DNA of 64,000 nucleotides, from NCBI GenBank assembly GCA_965248495.1, contig CBDFJL010000003.1, positions 1 to 64,000 of the forward strand, given 5' to 3'. Source of the stretch: CAUYXS01 sp965248495. GTDB lineage: Bacteria; Chloroflexota; Dehalococcoidia; Lucifugimonadales; Australimonadaceae. The translations under genes and the position numbers were made by a program. This document shows, one piece after another, positions 16,602 through 25,144 of this stretch (positions are counted from its first letter, which is position 1; the number at the start of each line of letters is the position of its first letter). The notes under the pieces are model-generated. The model was given only the letters and a program-made list of their open reading frames with translations. It made no database searches and was not told the DNA's origin.

Positions 16602-17186
16602 TTCGAGTCTCCTAAGTAGATGATCCTTTGGAGTCGCATTGATGGCGGTCACTTGGACCGGTGTCCAGACCGTCCGTAATGCCCAACTCCGGCGTCGTAA
16701 CTCCGTTCGTTGTGCGCCGGTGTGGGCGCCATTTCTTTCTTGTAACAGCGATGCTTTGCGTTAGCGCTTGCCGGCACCGCAACCGCACTTCAATATTTGT
16801 CGTGCCCCCACCCGCGTTCGCGCTACCCAAGTCGGCCAGTAGCCTTCAGCGACTGGGCCTCGTCCCTATGGGTGAAGGCCGGGCTAATCGTTTTCTCACT
16901 CCGCCGTTCGCCCGTCTGGGTGTTCACCCCGGTTCCGGGCATGCATAGACTTTGCGGCATCGCAATGGCGCGGTAGTTGTGGTGTCAGCGTATGTGCCCG
17001 CGGGGAGCGGTCACAGTGAGAGGGCACCCAAACAGCGGTGGGGGATACCTGTAAAGGCGGTGGGGGTCAGCCCGCATCCCGGTTAAGGGGTTGCCCGCAG
17101 TCCTTGGTGGGGTCTTCCTAGGCGTATTCGGTGGTGAGTCGTGCCATTGTGTCTATGACAGCGCGAACAGAACGGAAGGTGCTTTC
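16602..17186. promoter_or_regulatory. Divergent control region between the archaellin operon and a LuxR-type regulator gene
   Basis: A 585-bp region with no supported gene, from which the archaellum operon is read leftwards and the LuxR-type gene rightwards. Both promoters must lie here. No confident -35/-10 pair was found, which fits activator-dependent promoters. The LuxR-type protein encoded next door is the obvious candidate activator (inference). Confidence 0.55.
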
Positions 17187-18029
17187 ATGGCCAGTGCGAA
17201 CCATCGACCGAAGCCGTACTTCGGGAGGGAGAGCGGCGCCCCTGAGGCCGGCCAACTAGCGCCGTCCCAGCCGACCTATGCCGGGCAGCAGCAGTCTGCG
17301 CCCGAATTTTTTATGACCGATACCGTGGGGACCGGTCTCAAGCTCTATATAGCGGAAGAGCAACAGATACTCCGGGAGGCGTATCAATCGTTCTTTCTGC
17401 CGCACCCGTCCTTCGAGGTCGTCGGGACATCCGGCGACACCTCCGTCGACGCGCTTATGGGTGCCGCAGCAGCGCTTCGTCCGAACGTCATTCTGCTGGG
17501 GATCAAGATCCTCCACGCAGAGACGGTCGAGAAGCTCGTCCGCGTCCGCGAATCGAATCCCGACATCGCTGTAGCGCTGCTCTCAGCGTCTTACGACGTC
17601 AAAGGGATCAAGGCCCTTCGCGAGTTCTCCCGCGGCGCCTCGGTGGGCTGCGCGTACCTGCTCAAACACACCATCGACACCGTCGACCAACTGGTCCAGG
17701 TGGTCCAGGCCGTCTCCGAGGGCAGGATCATCCTTGACCCGTCCGTCATGGAGGGCCTGATCACCTCCATCGACCCCAAGGCCAGCTTCCTCAAGGACCT
17801 ATCGCCACGCGAGCTCGAGGTCCTGAGCTGGATGGCCAAGGGGTACAACAACAGCACCATCGCCGACGTGCTCTGCCTCGAGCCAAGGACGATCGAGCGG
17901 CACATCAACGGTATCTACAACAAGGTGGGACAGACACCCGACGCGAAGCACGCCCGCGTCCACGCGGTCACGCTGTACCTCAGGGCGACCGGTGCGCTGC
18001 CGGCTGAGGACTTCAGCGAGGCCGCATAA
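17187..18029 (+). CDS. NarL/LuxR-type regulator with phosphoacceptor-less receiver domain
   Basis: A 280-residue protein: a disordered N-terminal tail of about 45 residues, a receiver-like domain, and a C-terminal LuxR helix-turn-helix (LSPRELEVLSWMAKGYNNSTIADVL, then RTIERHINGIYNKVG). In the receiver the acidic pocket reads LYIAEEQQ and the phosphorylation strand reads VILLGIKI, with Gly where Asp is required. The switch lysine in GCAYLLKH is kept. It therefore cannot be phosphorylated in the normal way. The ATG at 17187 has GGAAGGTG upstream. It is divergent from the archaellins and convergent with cheR, so it probably controls motility genes. Confidence 0.85.
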   Translation: MASANHRPKPYFGRESGAPEAGQLAPSQPTYAGQQQSAPEFFMTDTVGTGLKLYIAEEQQILREAYQSFFLPHPSFEVVGTSGDTSVDALMGAAAALRPNVILLGIKILHAETVEKLVRVRESNPDIAVALLSASYDVKGIKALREFSRGASVGCAYLLKHTIDTVDQLVQVVQAVSEGRIILDPSVMEGLITSIDPKASFLKDLSPRELEVLSWMAKGYNNSTIADVLCLEPRTIERHINGIYNKVGQTPDAKHARVHAVTLYLRATGALPAEDFSEAA

Positions 18030-18092
18030 CGCAACGCCGGCACGCTATGCGTGCGGGTCACGTATCCCGGTCCAAGTCCGGGAAGCCCCTCT

Positions 18093-18148
18093 CCGGCCTG
18101 ATGGAGTTGTCTTGGCAGGGCAGACACCATCAGGCCGGCTCCTTTTCG
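18093..18148 (+). terminator. Terminator between the LuxR-type gene and cheR
   Basis: A perfect 12-bp stem, CCGGCCTGATGG (18093-18104) with CCATCAGGCCGG (18127-18138), is followed by CTCCTTTTCG. It ends the plus-strand regulator gene. The stem is symmetrical, so it may also shield the convergent che transcript. Confidence 0.75.
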
Positions 18149-18196
18149 ATAGGAACCGGCCTTCGGCACCGAGCGAGGTGTTGGAGGTGCGGTCGG

Positions 18197-19012
18197 TTAT
18201 GCGGCGACTTCAGCGCCGAACCCGGCGGCGGACGTCGCAGGCCGCCTGTAGAAGCAGGTCGAGACCCGGCTCAGCCCCAGCGTCTGCGGTTGGAGCAGGG
18301 CCTCTGTCGCGCCGATGAACAGGACCCCACCCGGCCGGAGCGATGCGGCGAAGCCGCGATAGATATGGTCTTTCGCTTCGTCAGTGAAGTAGATGACCAC
18401 GTTGCGGCACATGATGAGGTCGAAACCGCGCTCGTAGCGGTCCGCCAGCAAGTCATGCGGCCGAAACTCGACGCGACTCCGAGTGCGCTGGTCGATCCGG
18501 TAGCCATCGGATGTGCGTTCGAAGTGCTTGTTCCGCAGGCGCGGCGGTACCGCCCTGACGTCGGCTGGCCTGTAGGGTCCGCCGGCCCGGCAGGTCGCCA
18601 GCATATCGTCGTCGATGTCGGTGGCCAGGAGCCGGCCTTTGCCGCCGGGCGCCATCTCGTCGAGCAGCATGGCGACGGAGTAGATTTCGCCCCCATGGGA
18701 GCAGCCAGCGCTCCATACATTCAATCGACCCTCTCGGGCCAGCAGGCCAGGAAGTATCTCGCTCTCGAGCAGCTTGAACTGCGGCTCGTCGCGAAAGAAC
18801 TCAGATACGTTGATAGTCAGGAAGTCTTTCAGCGCGCTCAGCTCGTCGGAGCGTGGCTTCAGAGACTGCATGAACGCTTCGAAACCCTCCGCCCTACCGG
18901 CCACGTAGTTGCCGAGCCGCCGGCGCATCTGTGCGTCTTTGTAGTAAGCGAGGTCGAGATTGAGCACGTCGAGGATCCGTTCCTTGAGCTCAACATATTG
19001 ACGGTCGTTCAT
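18197..19012 (-). CDS. cheR: Chemotaxis protein methyltransferase CheR
   Basis: A 271-residue SAM-dependent enzyme that methylates glutamates of chemoreceptors. The N-terminal helical domain contains RRRLGNYV. The SAM-binding site is NVWSAGCSHGGEIYS near residue 100, and the characteristic CRNVVIYF lies near residue 200. Length matches CheR. The ATG at 19012 has AAGGAG 5 bp upstream. It is the last gene of the minus-strand che operon, about 10 bp after cheB. There is no C-terminal receptor-docking pentapeptide feature to note. Confidence 0.93.
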   Translation of the reverse strand: MNDRQYVELKERILDVLNLDLAYYKDAQMRRRLGNYVAGRAEGFEAFMQSLKPRSDELSALKDFLTINVSEFFRDEPQFKLLESEILPGLLAREGRLNVWSAGCSHGGEIYSVAMLLDEMAPGGKGRLLATDIDDDMLATCRAGGPYRPADVRAVPPRLRNKHFERTSDGYRIDQRTRSRVEFRPHDLLADRYERGFDLIMCRNVVIYFTDEAKDHIYRGFAASLRPGGVLFIGATEALLQPQTLGLSRVSTCFYRRPATSAAGFGAEVAA

Positions 19013-19021
19013 CGCCGCTCC

Positions 19022-20083
19022 TTATGGGCGACCGCGCGGGGCGCTAGTAACGCCGGCGGCCGCGATCAGTTGGTCCGCAATGTTGGTCAGAGGCACCACC
19101 TGGTCGGCATTCCCCGACTCGATGACGCTGCGCGGCATGCCATAGACGACGCAGGTCGACTCGTGCTCAGCGATGATCCGGCCGGCCCGGGCTCGTATGG
19201 CGCTCGCTCCTACTGTGCCGTCCATCCCCATGCCGGTGAGCACGATACCCAGGACGTCCGCACCGTATGTCTGGGCGGCCGACTGCATCGTGACATCCAC
19301 GGCCGGACGGACGCCGTTGACCGGAGGCGTCGTCGTCAGGGCGACCTCGCCACCGCTGTTGATGACCAAGTGGTATCCGCCGGGGGCAAGCAGCGCCTGA
19401 CCGGAGCGTATCCAGTCGCCCTGCGACGCCTCCTTCACCGCGAGCGGCGAAACGTCGTCCAGCCTGCGGGCGAACGACGACGTGAATCCGGCCGGCATGT
19501 GTTGGACGATGACGACGGCGGCGCTCAGTTCAGCAGGCAGGCCGCCGAACAGCTCGAGGAGGGCCCGCGGACCACCGGTCGAGCTGCCGATGACGACGAG
19601 CCGCGCCCATCCGCGCCCTTTGTCTCGGGAATCGATCAGCCGGCGAATGCGCCTGGCCGGTCCTCGGAGGCGCTCAGGCGCGATGCGCGCGGCCGCCCGG
19701 ATCTTGTCCTGCAGTAGCAGCGCGCTCTGCGCGGCTCCGACAGGGTCGGCCATGCCCGGCTTGGGATAGAAGTCGACGGCGCCCGACTCCAGTGCGAGGA
19801 GCGTCGTGTCAGTCCCCTCCGACGTGAGGGAGCTGAGCATCACGATTGGGGTCGGACGCTCGGCCATGATGAGCTTGATGGCACTCAGGCCGCCCACACC
19901 GGGCATCTCCACGTCCATGGTGATGACGTCGGGGCCGAGCTCACGGACGCGATCGAGGGCCTCCTCGCCGTTGCCGGCCATACCGACAACCTCAAGGTCG
20001 CCGGCCGTCTGTAGCTTTCGTGCGATGACAACCCGCGCGAACGGCGAATCATCGACCACGAGGACCCGAATCTTCCGGTTCAT
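19022..20083 (-). CDS. cheB: Chemotaxis response regulator/protein-glutamate methylesterase CheB
   Basis: A 353-residue two-domain protein. The N-terminal receiver has VLVVDDSPF, Asp57 in VITMDVEMPG, and the Lys in DFYPKPG. The C-terminal methylesterase has catalytic Ser in VIGSSTGGP, His in VQHMPAGF and Asp in LTGMGMDG. It demethylates or deamidates receptors on phosphorylation by CheA. Its true start is the ATG at 20083 after GAGGGACGGG. The longer upstream frame is the out-of-phase end of cheD. It is the only complete receiver domain in the window, since no CheY gene is present. Confidence 0.94.
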   Translation of the reverse strand: MNRKIRVLVVDDSPFARVVIARKLQTAGDLEVVGMAGNGEEALDRVRELGPDVITMDVEMPGVGGLSAIKLIMAERPTPIVMLSSLTSEGTDTTLLALESGAVDFYPKPGMADPVGAAQSALLLQDKIRAAARIAPERLRGPARRIRRLIDSRDKGRGWARLVVIGSSTGGPRALLELFGGLPAELSAAVVIVQHMPAGFTSSFARRLDDVSPLAVKEASQGDWIRSGQALLAPGGYHLVINSGGEVALTTTPPVNGVRPAVDVTMQSAAQTYGADVLGIVLTGMGMDGTVGASAIRARAGRIIAEHESTCVVYGMPRSVIESGNADQVVPLTNIADQLIAAAGVTSAPRGRP

Positions 20084-20096
20084 CCCGTCCCTCGGA

Positions 20097-20596
20097 CTAG
20101 ATCTCTCTGGGGGGCTGGCCAGCGAAGTTGACCTCTGTCCGACCAGTCGCCGCCTCCATCCGGACCGAGCGGCCCTTGGAGCCGCCGGTCTCCTCCGCGA
20201 CGATGCGGATGCCGCTGGATGCGAGCGCCGCCTTGATCGCGAGTGCGTTCTTGTCGCCGATGGCGAAGATGTCGGTCGCGCTCCGGGAGATCTCATCTGC
20301 GCACCCCCGGCTACCCGCGCGGACAAGCGCCTGCGTTGGGCGCCCGCGGCCTCCATATGTTCGATGAGCGACGGCACGGCGGTGTCGGCGTACTTCCCCG
20401 GCACCTCGACGTCGGAGGTGTGTGCGGCGGGGAGCACGACATGGGCCATCCCCGCGATGTGGGCAATGGGGTCATACAGACAGAGGCAGATGCACGAGCC
20501 CAGCCCCAAGCACGACAGATCACCGGCGCCCACGACCACGTGAGCCTCCCCCAGGCCGACGACCCGCGACGCTGTGTGCTCGCCGGTGGCGGTCAT
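20097..20596 (-). CDS. cheD: Chemoreceptor glutamine deamidase CheD, frame broken by a one-base gap
   Basis: CheD deamidates receptor glutamines and is controlled by CheC. The first part, from ATG 20596 (overlapping the cheC stop), shows the catalytic Cys in GLGSCICLCLYD, the His in GMAHVVLP, and RVAGGAQM. The frame then breaks. The following frame gives ISRSATDIFAIGDKNAL and ends GQPPREI at 20097. Adding one base at about 20294 (ATGAGATC to ATGGAGATC) restores a 166-residue CheD. The span of 500 nt fits exactly one missing base. All catalytic residues lie before the break. Sequence error is more likely than loss of function. Confidence 0.82.
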
Positions 20597-21207
20597 GAGG
20601 TCGTCGCCGGCATCACGCCACGAATCAGCGCGGGGCTCGGCATGACGAGGAAGGAACCCGCTATCTGGCGGTCCACCGACCCGAATACCGCTTCGACTAA
20701 GACCGCCTCGTCGCTGTGGGACATGATGTCCGCGAGGCATGCGTCGAGAATGGCGCCCGCCATGTCGAGCATGACCGCCGGAGGCGACACACGCAGGTCG
20801 AGCCCGGTGGTGTCGGCGATGGTCCGCAGAAAGGACGCGGCCATGACGTTACCGATTTCGCCCAGGACCGCGGTCTCCATCTCGCCAAGGTCCTTGGTGG
20901 TGCCAGGCTCGTCTCCCATTGCCAGGTCCACCATGTCGAAGGCGATCTGCGGTGGATACACCAGGACCATGTGGCCCTCGGCCGAGCCGCTCATGGCCAG
21001 GTAGACCGCCGCAGCCGGTTGGTCAGAGCCGCCGAGGAGATCGGCGGCCTGGACCAAGGGGACGCGGCGAGCTTTCAGCTCGGTGGCGCCGACCTCTTGG
21101 CCAAGCATCTCTGAGAGGCCCTCGATCGCCTTGGCCATGCCTCGACTGACCATCACCATCCAGGTATCCATCTCGGCGGGACTTAATGTCTTCTCTGCCC
21201 TAGGCAT
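20593..21207 (-). CDS. cheC: CheC-like chemotaxis phosphatase/CheD regulator
   Basis: A 204-residue CheC/CheX/FliY-family protein that dephosphorylates CheY-P and binds CheD. Two pseudo-symmetric active-site helices are expected. The second is clear (METAVLGEIGNVMAASFL near residue 100), with the E..N pair. The first, near residue 35, is degenerate (SEMLGQEVGATEL) and lacks a clear E...N signature. The ATG at 21207 has GAGGAGG 5 bp upstream. It sits between cheA and cheD, the arrangement common in archaea and Gram-positive bacteria. Confidence 0.85.
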   Translation of the reverse strand: MPRAEKTLSPAEMDTWMVMVSRGMAKAIEGLSEMLGQEVGATELKARRVPLVQAADLLGGSDQPAAAVYLAMSGSAEGHMVLVYPPQIAFDMVDLAMGDEPGTTKDLGEMETAVLGEIGNVMAASFLRTIADTTGLDLRVSPPAVMLDMAGAILDACLADIMSHSDEAVLVEAVFGSVDRQIAGSFLVMPSPALIRGVMPATTS

Positions 21208-21233
21208 GCCATCCTCCTCATCCCCGCTTCGCC

Positions 21234-23294
21234 TCACGCCGCTCTGGACAGTGCCGGCCGGGCCGGCGCCAGTCCCGCGGACTCGCGGGCCGCTCGCTGA
21301 ATCACCGCGCCGACTGACGACGGCACGTCGACGATCAGGACCACCTCGCCGTCGCCGAGAATGCTCGCGCCGGCCACTCCCCGCACCTCGCCCACGAACG
21401 AGCCCAACGGCTTCACCACGATCTCCTGGGACTCCATCAACTCGTCCACGGCCAGGCCGACCAGTCGGGAGTGGAACTGGACGACGACCACCGCCGTGGC
21501 TGATCGGAGCTCGTGTCCATGCGCGCGCAGCCCCAAGAGCTCGGCCGGGCGGACCAGCGGAATCACCGAGTCCCGGATGCGGATAACTTCCCGGCCGACC
21601 ACGGTGGAGATGTCGTTCTGCTCGACCCTGACGCTCTCGACCACGTAGACCAACGGTATGGCGTACGTAGTGCCCTCAACCCGAACGAGGAGCGCGTGCA
21701 GCGTCGCCAGCGTCAGGGGGAGCTTCAATGTGAACCGGGCCCCCTGCCCCATCTTGGTGTCCACGGCGACGATGCCGTTGATCGCATCGATGTTGGCCTT
21801 GACGATGTCCATGCCGACGCCACGGCCCGAGATCTGTGTGGTCTGCTCGGCCGTCGAAGCACCCGCCATGAAGATGAGGCTCGTCGCCTCCGTGTCGCTC
21901 AGGCGAGAGGCCGCCTCCGCCGATAGCAGACCGCGTCGAACGGCTGCCGCTTTCACCTTTTCGTGGTCGATGCCCCCGCCATCGTCCTCGACGGAGATGA
22001 CGATGAACCCCTGTTCATGGTAGGCGTCCAAGGTGATGTGCCCTGTCTCGCTCTTCCCAGCGCGGCGCCGATCTTCAGGCGACTCCAGGCCGTGGTCGAC
22101 AGAGTTGCGCAGTAGGTGGACAAGGGGGTCACGGATGCGTTCGATCACCGTCCTGTCGATCTCCGTTTCGTGCCCACTCACATCGAAGCTGACCTTTTTG
22201 CCCATCTGCTGGGCGACGTCCCGGACCAGCCGGGGCAGGCCACTGAAGACGGTGCCTATCGGTTGCATGCGCACCCTTCGGGTACTCTCCTGAAGCTCAT
22301 CAACGACACGGACGATGTGCGCAGAGGTCCGAGACAGGGCGTCGACCATGTCGTCCCCTTTGTAGCGGACCTCCAGCACCTTGCCGATCTGGCTGATGCG
22401 CGTGCGGTCCGTGACCAGCTCGCTGATGGTGTTCATCAGTTCATCGAGCCGCTCCACGTCGATGCGGACGGTCTGCTGCTGGCCAGCGGCCTTGCGCTCG
22501 GTACCGGCAAGGGCGGGCTCCGCGGCAGCGGCCTGCGCGAACGGCGTGAGCTCCACCGAGGCGACGTCCGCAACGCCTTCAACTCGCCGGCGGACCGCAT
22601 CGTCGTCCGCGCGGGTCATGAGCAGCAGCGTCATAGATTCCGCGACCTCGCCGGCCTCAATCTGCGCTTGGGTCGGACTCGAGGCGAGGACCTCGCCCAT
22701 CTCCGCGACCTCCGCGAGCACCTGGAAGAAGCGGATCGCGGCCCATTCGACACCGCTGCTCAACCCAGCAGTGACGCGGATCGCGCGGTAGCCGTCGTTG
22801 GTCAGCCCGGCGAGGCGCCCTTCGGCGGTGGCATCGAGCTCGAGCGTCGCGTTGGCCGATCCATCAGGCCCATCAGGCCGCGGGCCGGTTGGCTCCGCCT
22901 CGTCTCCAGCCACGGCCTGCAGCTCGGAAACCGACGGCGCGATATCGATATCGCGCCCGCTGCTCTCCGCTAGCTCGTCACGAAGGTCTCGGAGGGTGTC
23001 GAGGCTGTGGAGCAGCGCGTCGACGACCGGGGTCCCCAACTCGAGGCTTCCCTTCCGCAGGCGGTCGAGCACGTGCTCCATCGCATGCGCCAGCTCGGCC
23101 ATCTGGCGGTAGCCCAGCATCCCGGCCGAGCCCTTCAGCGTGTGGGCTGCCCGGAATATCTCCTGCATGAGGTCAGGCGAGCTCTGGTCCCGCTCCAGTT
23201 TGATGACGTCTTCGTCCAGCAGGCGCAGGTTCTCATCCGCCTCTTGAAGGAAGACGTCGAGATCCTCGGGAGTGATATCCGGGGCAAGGTCCAT
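21234..23294 (-). CDS. cheA: Chemotaxis histidine kinase CheA
   Basis: A 686-residue kinase. The HPt domain has phospho-His51 in RAAHTLKGSAG. A P2-like region covers about residues 165-260. The dimerisation helices start near RLDELMNTISELV, and the HATPase has the N box RNSVDHGL, GGIDHEK and ISGRGVGMDIVK. The C-terminal CheW-like domain includes TYAIPLVYVVESV. The ATG at 23294 is preferred over a GTG two codons upstream because AAGAGG is at the right spacing. It heads the che operon. CheW and receptors must be encoded elsewhere. Confidence 0.95.
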   Translation of the reverse strand: MDLAPDITPEDLDVFLQEADENLRLLDEDVIKLERDQSSPDLMQEIFRAAHTLKGSAGMLGYRQMAELAHAMEHVLDRLRKGSLELGTPVVDALLHSLDTLRDLRDELAESSGRDIDIAPSVSELQAVAGDEAEPTGPRPDGPDGSANATLELDATAEGRLAGLTNDGYRAIRVTAGLSSGVEWAAIRFFQVLAEVAEMGEVLASSPTQAQIEAGEVAESMTLLLMTRADDDAVRRRVEGVADVASVELTPFAQAAAAEPALAGTERKAAGQQQTVRIDVERLDELMNTISELVTDRTRISQIGKVLEVRYKGDDMVDALSRTSAHIVRVVDELQESTRRVRMQPIGTVFSGLPRLVRDVAQQMGKKVSFDVSGHETEIDRTVIERIRDPLVHLLRNSVDHGLESPEDRRRAGKSETGHITLDAYHEQGFIVISVEDDGGGIDHEKVKAAAVRRGLLSAEAASRLSDTEATSLIFMAGASTAEQTTQISGRGVGMDIVKANIDAINGIVAVDTKMGQGARFTLKLPLTLATLHALLVRVEGTTYAIPLVYVVESVRVEQNDISTVVGREVIRIRDSVIPLVRPAELLGLRAHGHELRSATAVVVVQFHSRLVGLAVDELMESQEIVVKPLGSFVGEVRGVAGASILGDGEVVLIVDVPSSVGAVIQRAARESAGLAPARPALSRAA

Positions 23295-23777
23295 GGGCAC
23301 CTCTTAGTGGCGTTGGCCGCTCGATGCCCGCGTCCAGTCGACGAACGCGAAAGCTGGCCGGCACCACCGTAGCAAGCGACGGACGGTCCACGAAGGGGCC
23401 GCGCGTGTAAGACGAATTGCTGGAATCCCACCACCCCAAAGTGCATGAGCCAATGCAGGTGCTCAGCCGGAAAGTGGTCACAATGGGCCGTGTCCTAACG
23501 AATCAGGCAATGCTCGCTCGGTTGCTTCCGATATACAGACTGGTAACAACTAGCCCTCAGATATTGACTGTCTGGTCATTGCGTGATATCGGATAACACC
23601 AACCCGCGGGGATGGCGTCAATGGCGCGAGCCACCCCCCCATTCGGCCAGCAGGAACCCATAGATAGAAGGTGACGGGCCCGGTGTCGAAAAGCGCCGGC
23701 AGCCCGCCAATTGGTTTCCTATTGCCCGCTGCGGGCGGAGACGGACATTTCTCGGGGGTCCGGAGGGGGACTTTCTT
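23295..23777. promoter_or_regulatory. Divergent control region between cheA and the second LuxR-type gene
   Basis: A 483-bp region without a supported gene. On the plus strand TTGACT (23564-23569), a 17-bp spacer and TATCGG (23587-23592) form a plausible sigma-70-type promoter for the regulator gene. That leaves a roughly 180-nt leader. No equally good pair was found for cheA. Confidence 0.5.
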
Positions 23778-24614
23778 ATGACGACCACCACTCGAACGGC
23801 GCAGCTGTTCATCATGGAAGAGCAGGAGCTATTTCGTAACGCGTACATGGCGGTTCTCGCGCATTGCGAGGACATCGATATCGTCGGTAGCGCAGCAAGC
23901 CTCGACGACGCAGCGCTCATCAGTGGCCTGCGGGCCACCCAGCCGACGGTGCTGCTGTTCGGCGTCCGCGAGTTAACCGCCGAGACGGTCGAACAGCTGC
24001 GGGTCCTCCGCAAGGAGGCGCCGAACGCCGCCGTCATCGTGCTGTCCTTCTCGTACGACGTGAAGGGCATCAGCGCGCTGCGGGAGTTCTCCCGGCGCTC
24101 CTCGGTCGGCTGTGCCTATCTGCTCAAGCACACCGTCGGGTCGGTCGAGCAGCTGGTGCAGGTCATCGACTCGGTCCAAGAGGGCCGCATGATCGTGGAT
24201 CCCAGCGTGCTGGAGGAGATGGTCACGATCAAGGAGCCGCGCTCCGGCATGCTCAAGCAGCTGTCGCCTCGGGAGATGGAGGTGCTGGGCTGGATGGCCC
24301 GCGCCTACCGCAACAACGCCATCGCCCAGATCCTGCATCTGGAACCCAAGACCGTCGAGCGGCACATCAACAACATCTACGGCAAGCTGGGAAACTGCCC
24401 GGATTCGAAGCATCCGCGCGCCCACGCCATCGGCCTCTTCCTGATGTCGTCCGGCTACCGCCCGCCGGGCATGTCCTCCGACCAGAACGACGACGTACTC
24501 GATCAGACCTACGTCAAGCCCTACACGAAGCCGGCCAAGGCTGAGACGTTCCAGCCGGCGATGACCGCCAGGAGGGCGATCGAGGGCGCCAACAGCTTGG
24601 CTGGGGCCAGGTAG
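23778..24614 (+). CDS. Second NarL/LuxR-type regulator with phosphoacceptor-less receiver
   Basis: A 278-residue paralogue of the regulator at 17187. The receiver reads LFIMEEQELFR at the acidic pocket and VLLFGVREL at the phosphorylation strand, where Gly replaces Asp. SYDVKGI, ALREFSRR and SVGCAYLLKHT are nearly identical to the paralogue. The C-terminal LuxR domain is LSPREMEVLGWMARAYRNNAIAQIL with TVERHINNIYGKLG. The last roughly 50 residues are a disordered tail that overlaps the convergent small membrane-protein gene by 94 bp. The start has GGAGGGGGA upstream. It is divergent from cheA. Confidence 0.85.
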   Translation: MTTTTRTAQLFIMEEQELFRNAYMAVLAHCEDIDIVGSAASLDDAALISGLRATQPTVLLFGVRELTAETVEQLRVLRKEAPNAAVIVLSFSYDVKGISALREFSRRSSVGCAYLLKHTVGSVEQLVQVIDSVQEGRMIVDPSVLEEMVTIKEPRSGMLKQLSPREMEVLGWMARAYRNNAIAQILHLEPKTVERHINNIYGKLGNCPDSKHPRAHAIGLFLMSSGYRPPGMSSDQNDDVLDQTYVKPYTKPAKAETFQPAMTARRAIEGANSLAGAR

Positions 24615-24817
24615 GCGATCGCCAACGGGCCAATCCCTTTGGTGAGAAAGAGGACTCCTAGGTTGTCCTGCATCCCTGCCACGTAGGGGTTCAGCTCATT
24701 GAAGCCGTGGCCGAGCGCGTACAGGGTGAGCACCAAGTCCGCATACGCCAACAGCAGGTACGCGGCCTTGTAACGGGTCCCGGAGCCGAACGTAGCCGCC
24801 GACGCGAATACCGCCAC
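24521..24817 (-). CDS. Small membrane protein, possibly DUF5658-like
   Basis: A 98-residue protein with three or four hydrophobic helices and the sequence LAYADLVLTLYALG...ELNP between the first two, which resembles DUF5658 proteins. The start is GTG at 24817 with AGAGGGG upstream. Its 3' end overlaps the end of the LuxR-type gene by 94 bp tail to tail, so one of the two termini could be shorter in reality. Function unknown. Confidence 0.55.
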   Translation of the reverse strand: MAVFASAATFGSGTRYKAAYLLLAYADLVLTLYALGHGFNELNPYVAGMQDNLGVLFLTKGIGPLAIAYLAPAKLLAPSIALLAVIAGWNVSALAGFV

Positions 24818-24832
24818 TTCTAATGCCCCTCT

Positions 24833-24876
24833 CCGACTAGGCCGAACATTCTTGGCAGGGCGTTCGGCCTAGTCGG
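24833..24876. repeat. Perfect 15-bp inverted repeat, terminator or operator
   Basis: CCGACTAGGCCGAAC (24833-24847) and its exact complement (24862-24876) flank a 14-bp loop. It lies just upstream of the small membrane-protein gene. No T-run follows on either strand, so a strong RNA hairpin or protein site is as likely as a terminator. Confidence 0.5.
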
Positions 24877-25031
24877 CTCGTACTGTGCGGGACTGTACCT
24901 TCGTACCGTGTGGCGGCCGATTCTACGGAGTGGTCTCCGCCGGGGCAACGCCTCGCGAGGCGTGGGGGCGTAAGAGTCTCATAAGAATCCCGTGAGAAAC
25001 CGGTGTGAAAGGGTTGCGGCGAGGGGCGTAA

Positions 25032-25079
25032 TGGTGGCAACGACAGGATTTGAACCTGTGACCTAGCGCTTATGAAGCG
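25032..25079. mobile_element. attL: left 48-bp direct repeat of the prophage
   Basis: These 48 bp are identical to the 3' part (T arm, variable loop and part of the anticodon arm) of the tRNA-Met gene at 61741-61788. The sequence diverges immediately after on both sides, so this is a truncated tRNA copy left by site-specific integration, not a working tRNA gene. Confidence 0.92.
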
Positions 25080-25144
25080 GCAAGGTCAGTTATCCCAGCA
25101 ACGACGACCATAGGCACAGCAACGGTGTCCTCTCCTTTCCCCAG

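Noticed and set aside
18029..18196. Riboswitch-like structure between the regulator and cheR
   Set aside because: The fold is a simple perfect hairpin with a T-rich tail, placed after the stop codon; no conserved GEMM or other aptamer motif is seen.
19022..20740. Single 572-codon minus-strand frame covering CheB and more
   Set aside because: It joins out-of-phase cheC/cheD sequence to cheB. Motifs show cheD ends at 20097 and cheB starts at 20083.
25032..25079. Second tRNA-Met gene
   Set aside because: Only the 3' half is present; the D arm and 5' acceptor strand are missing, so it is an att copy.
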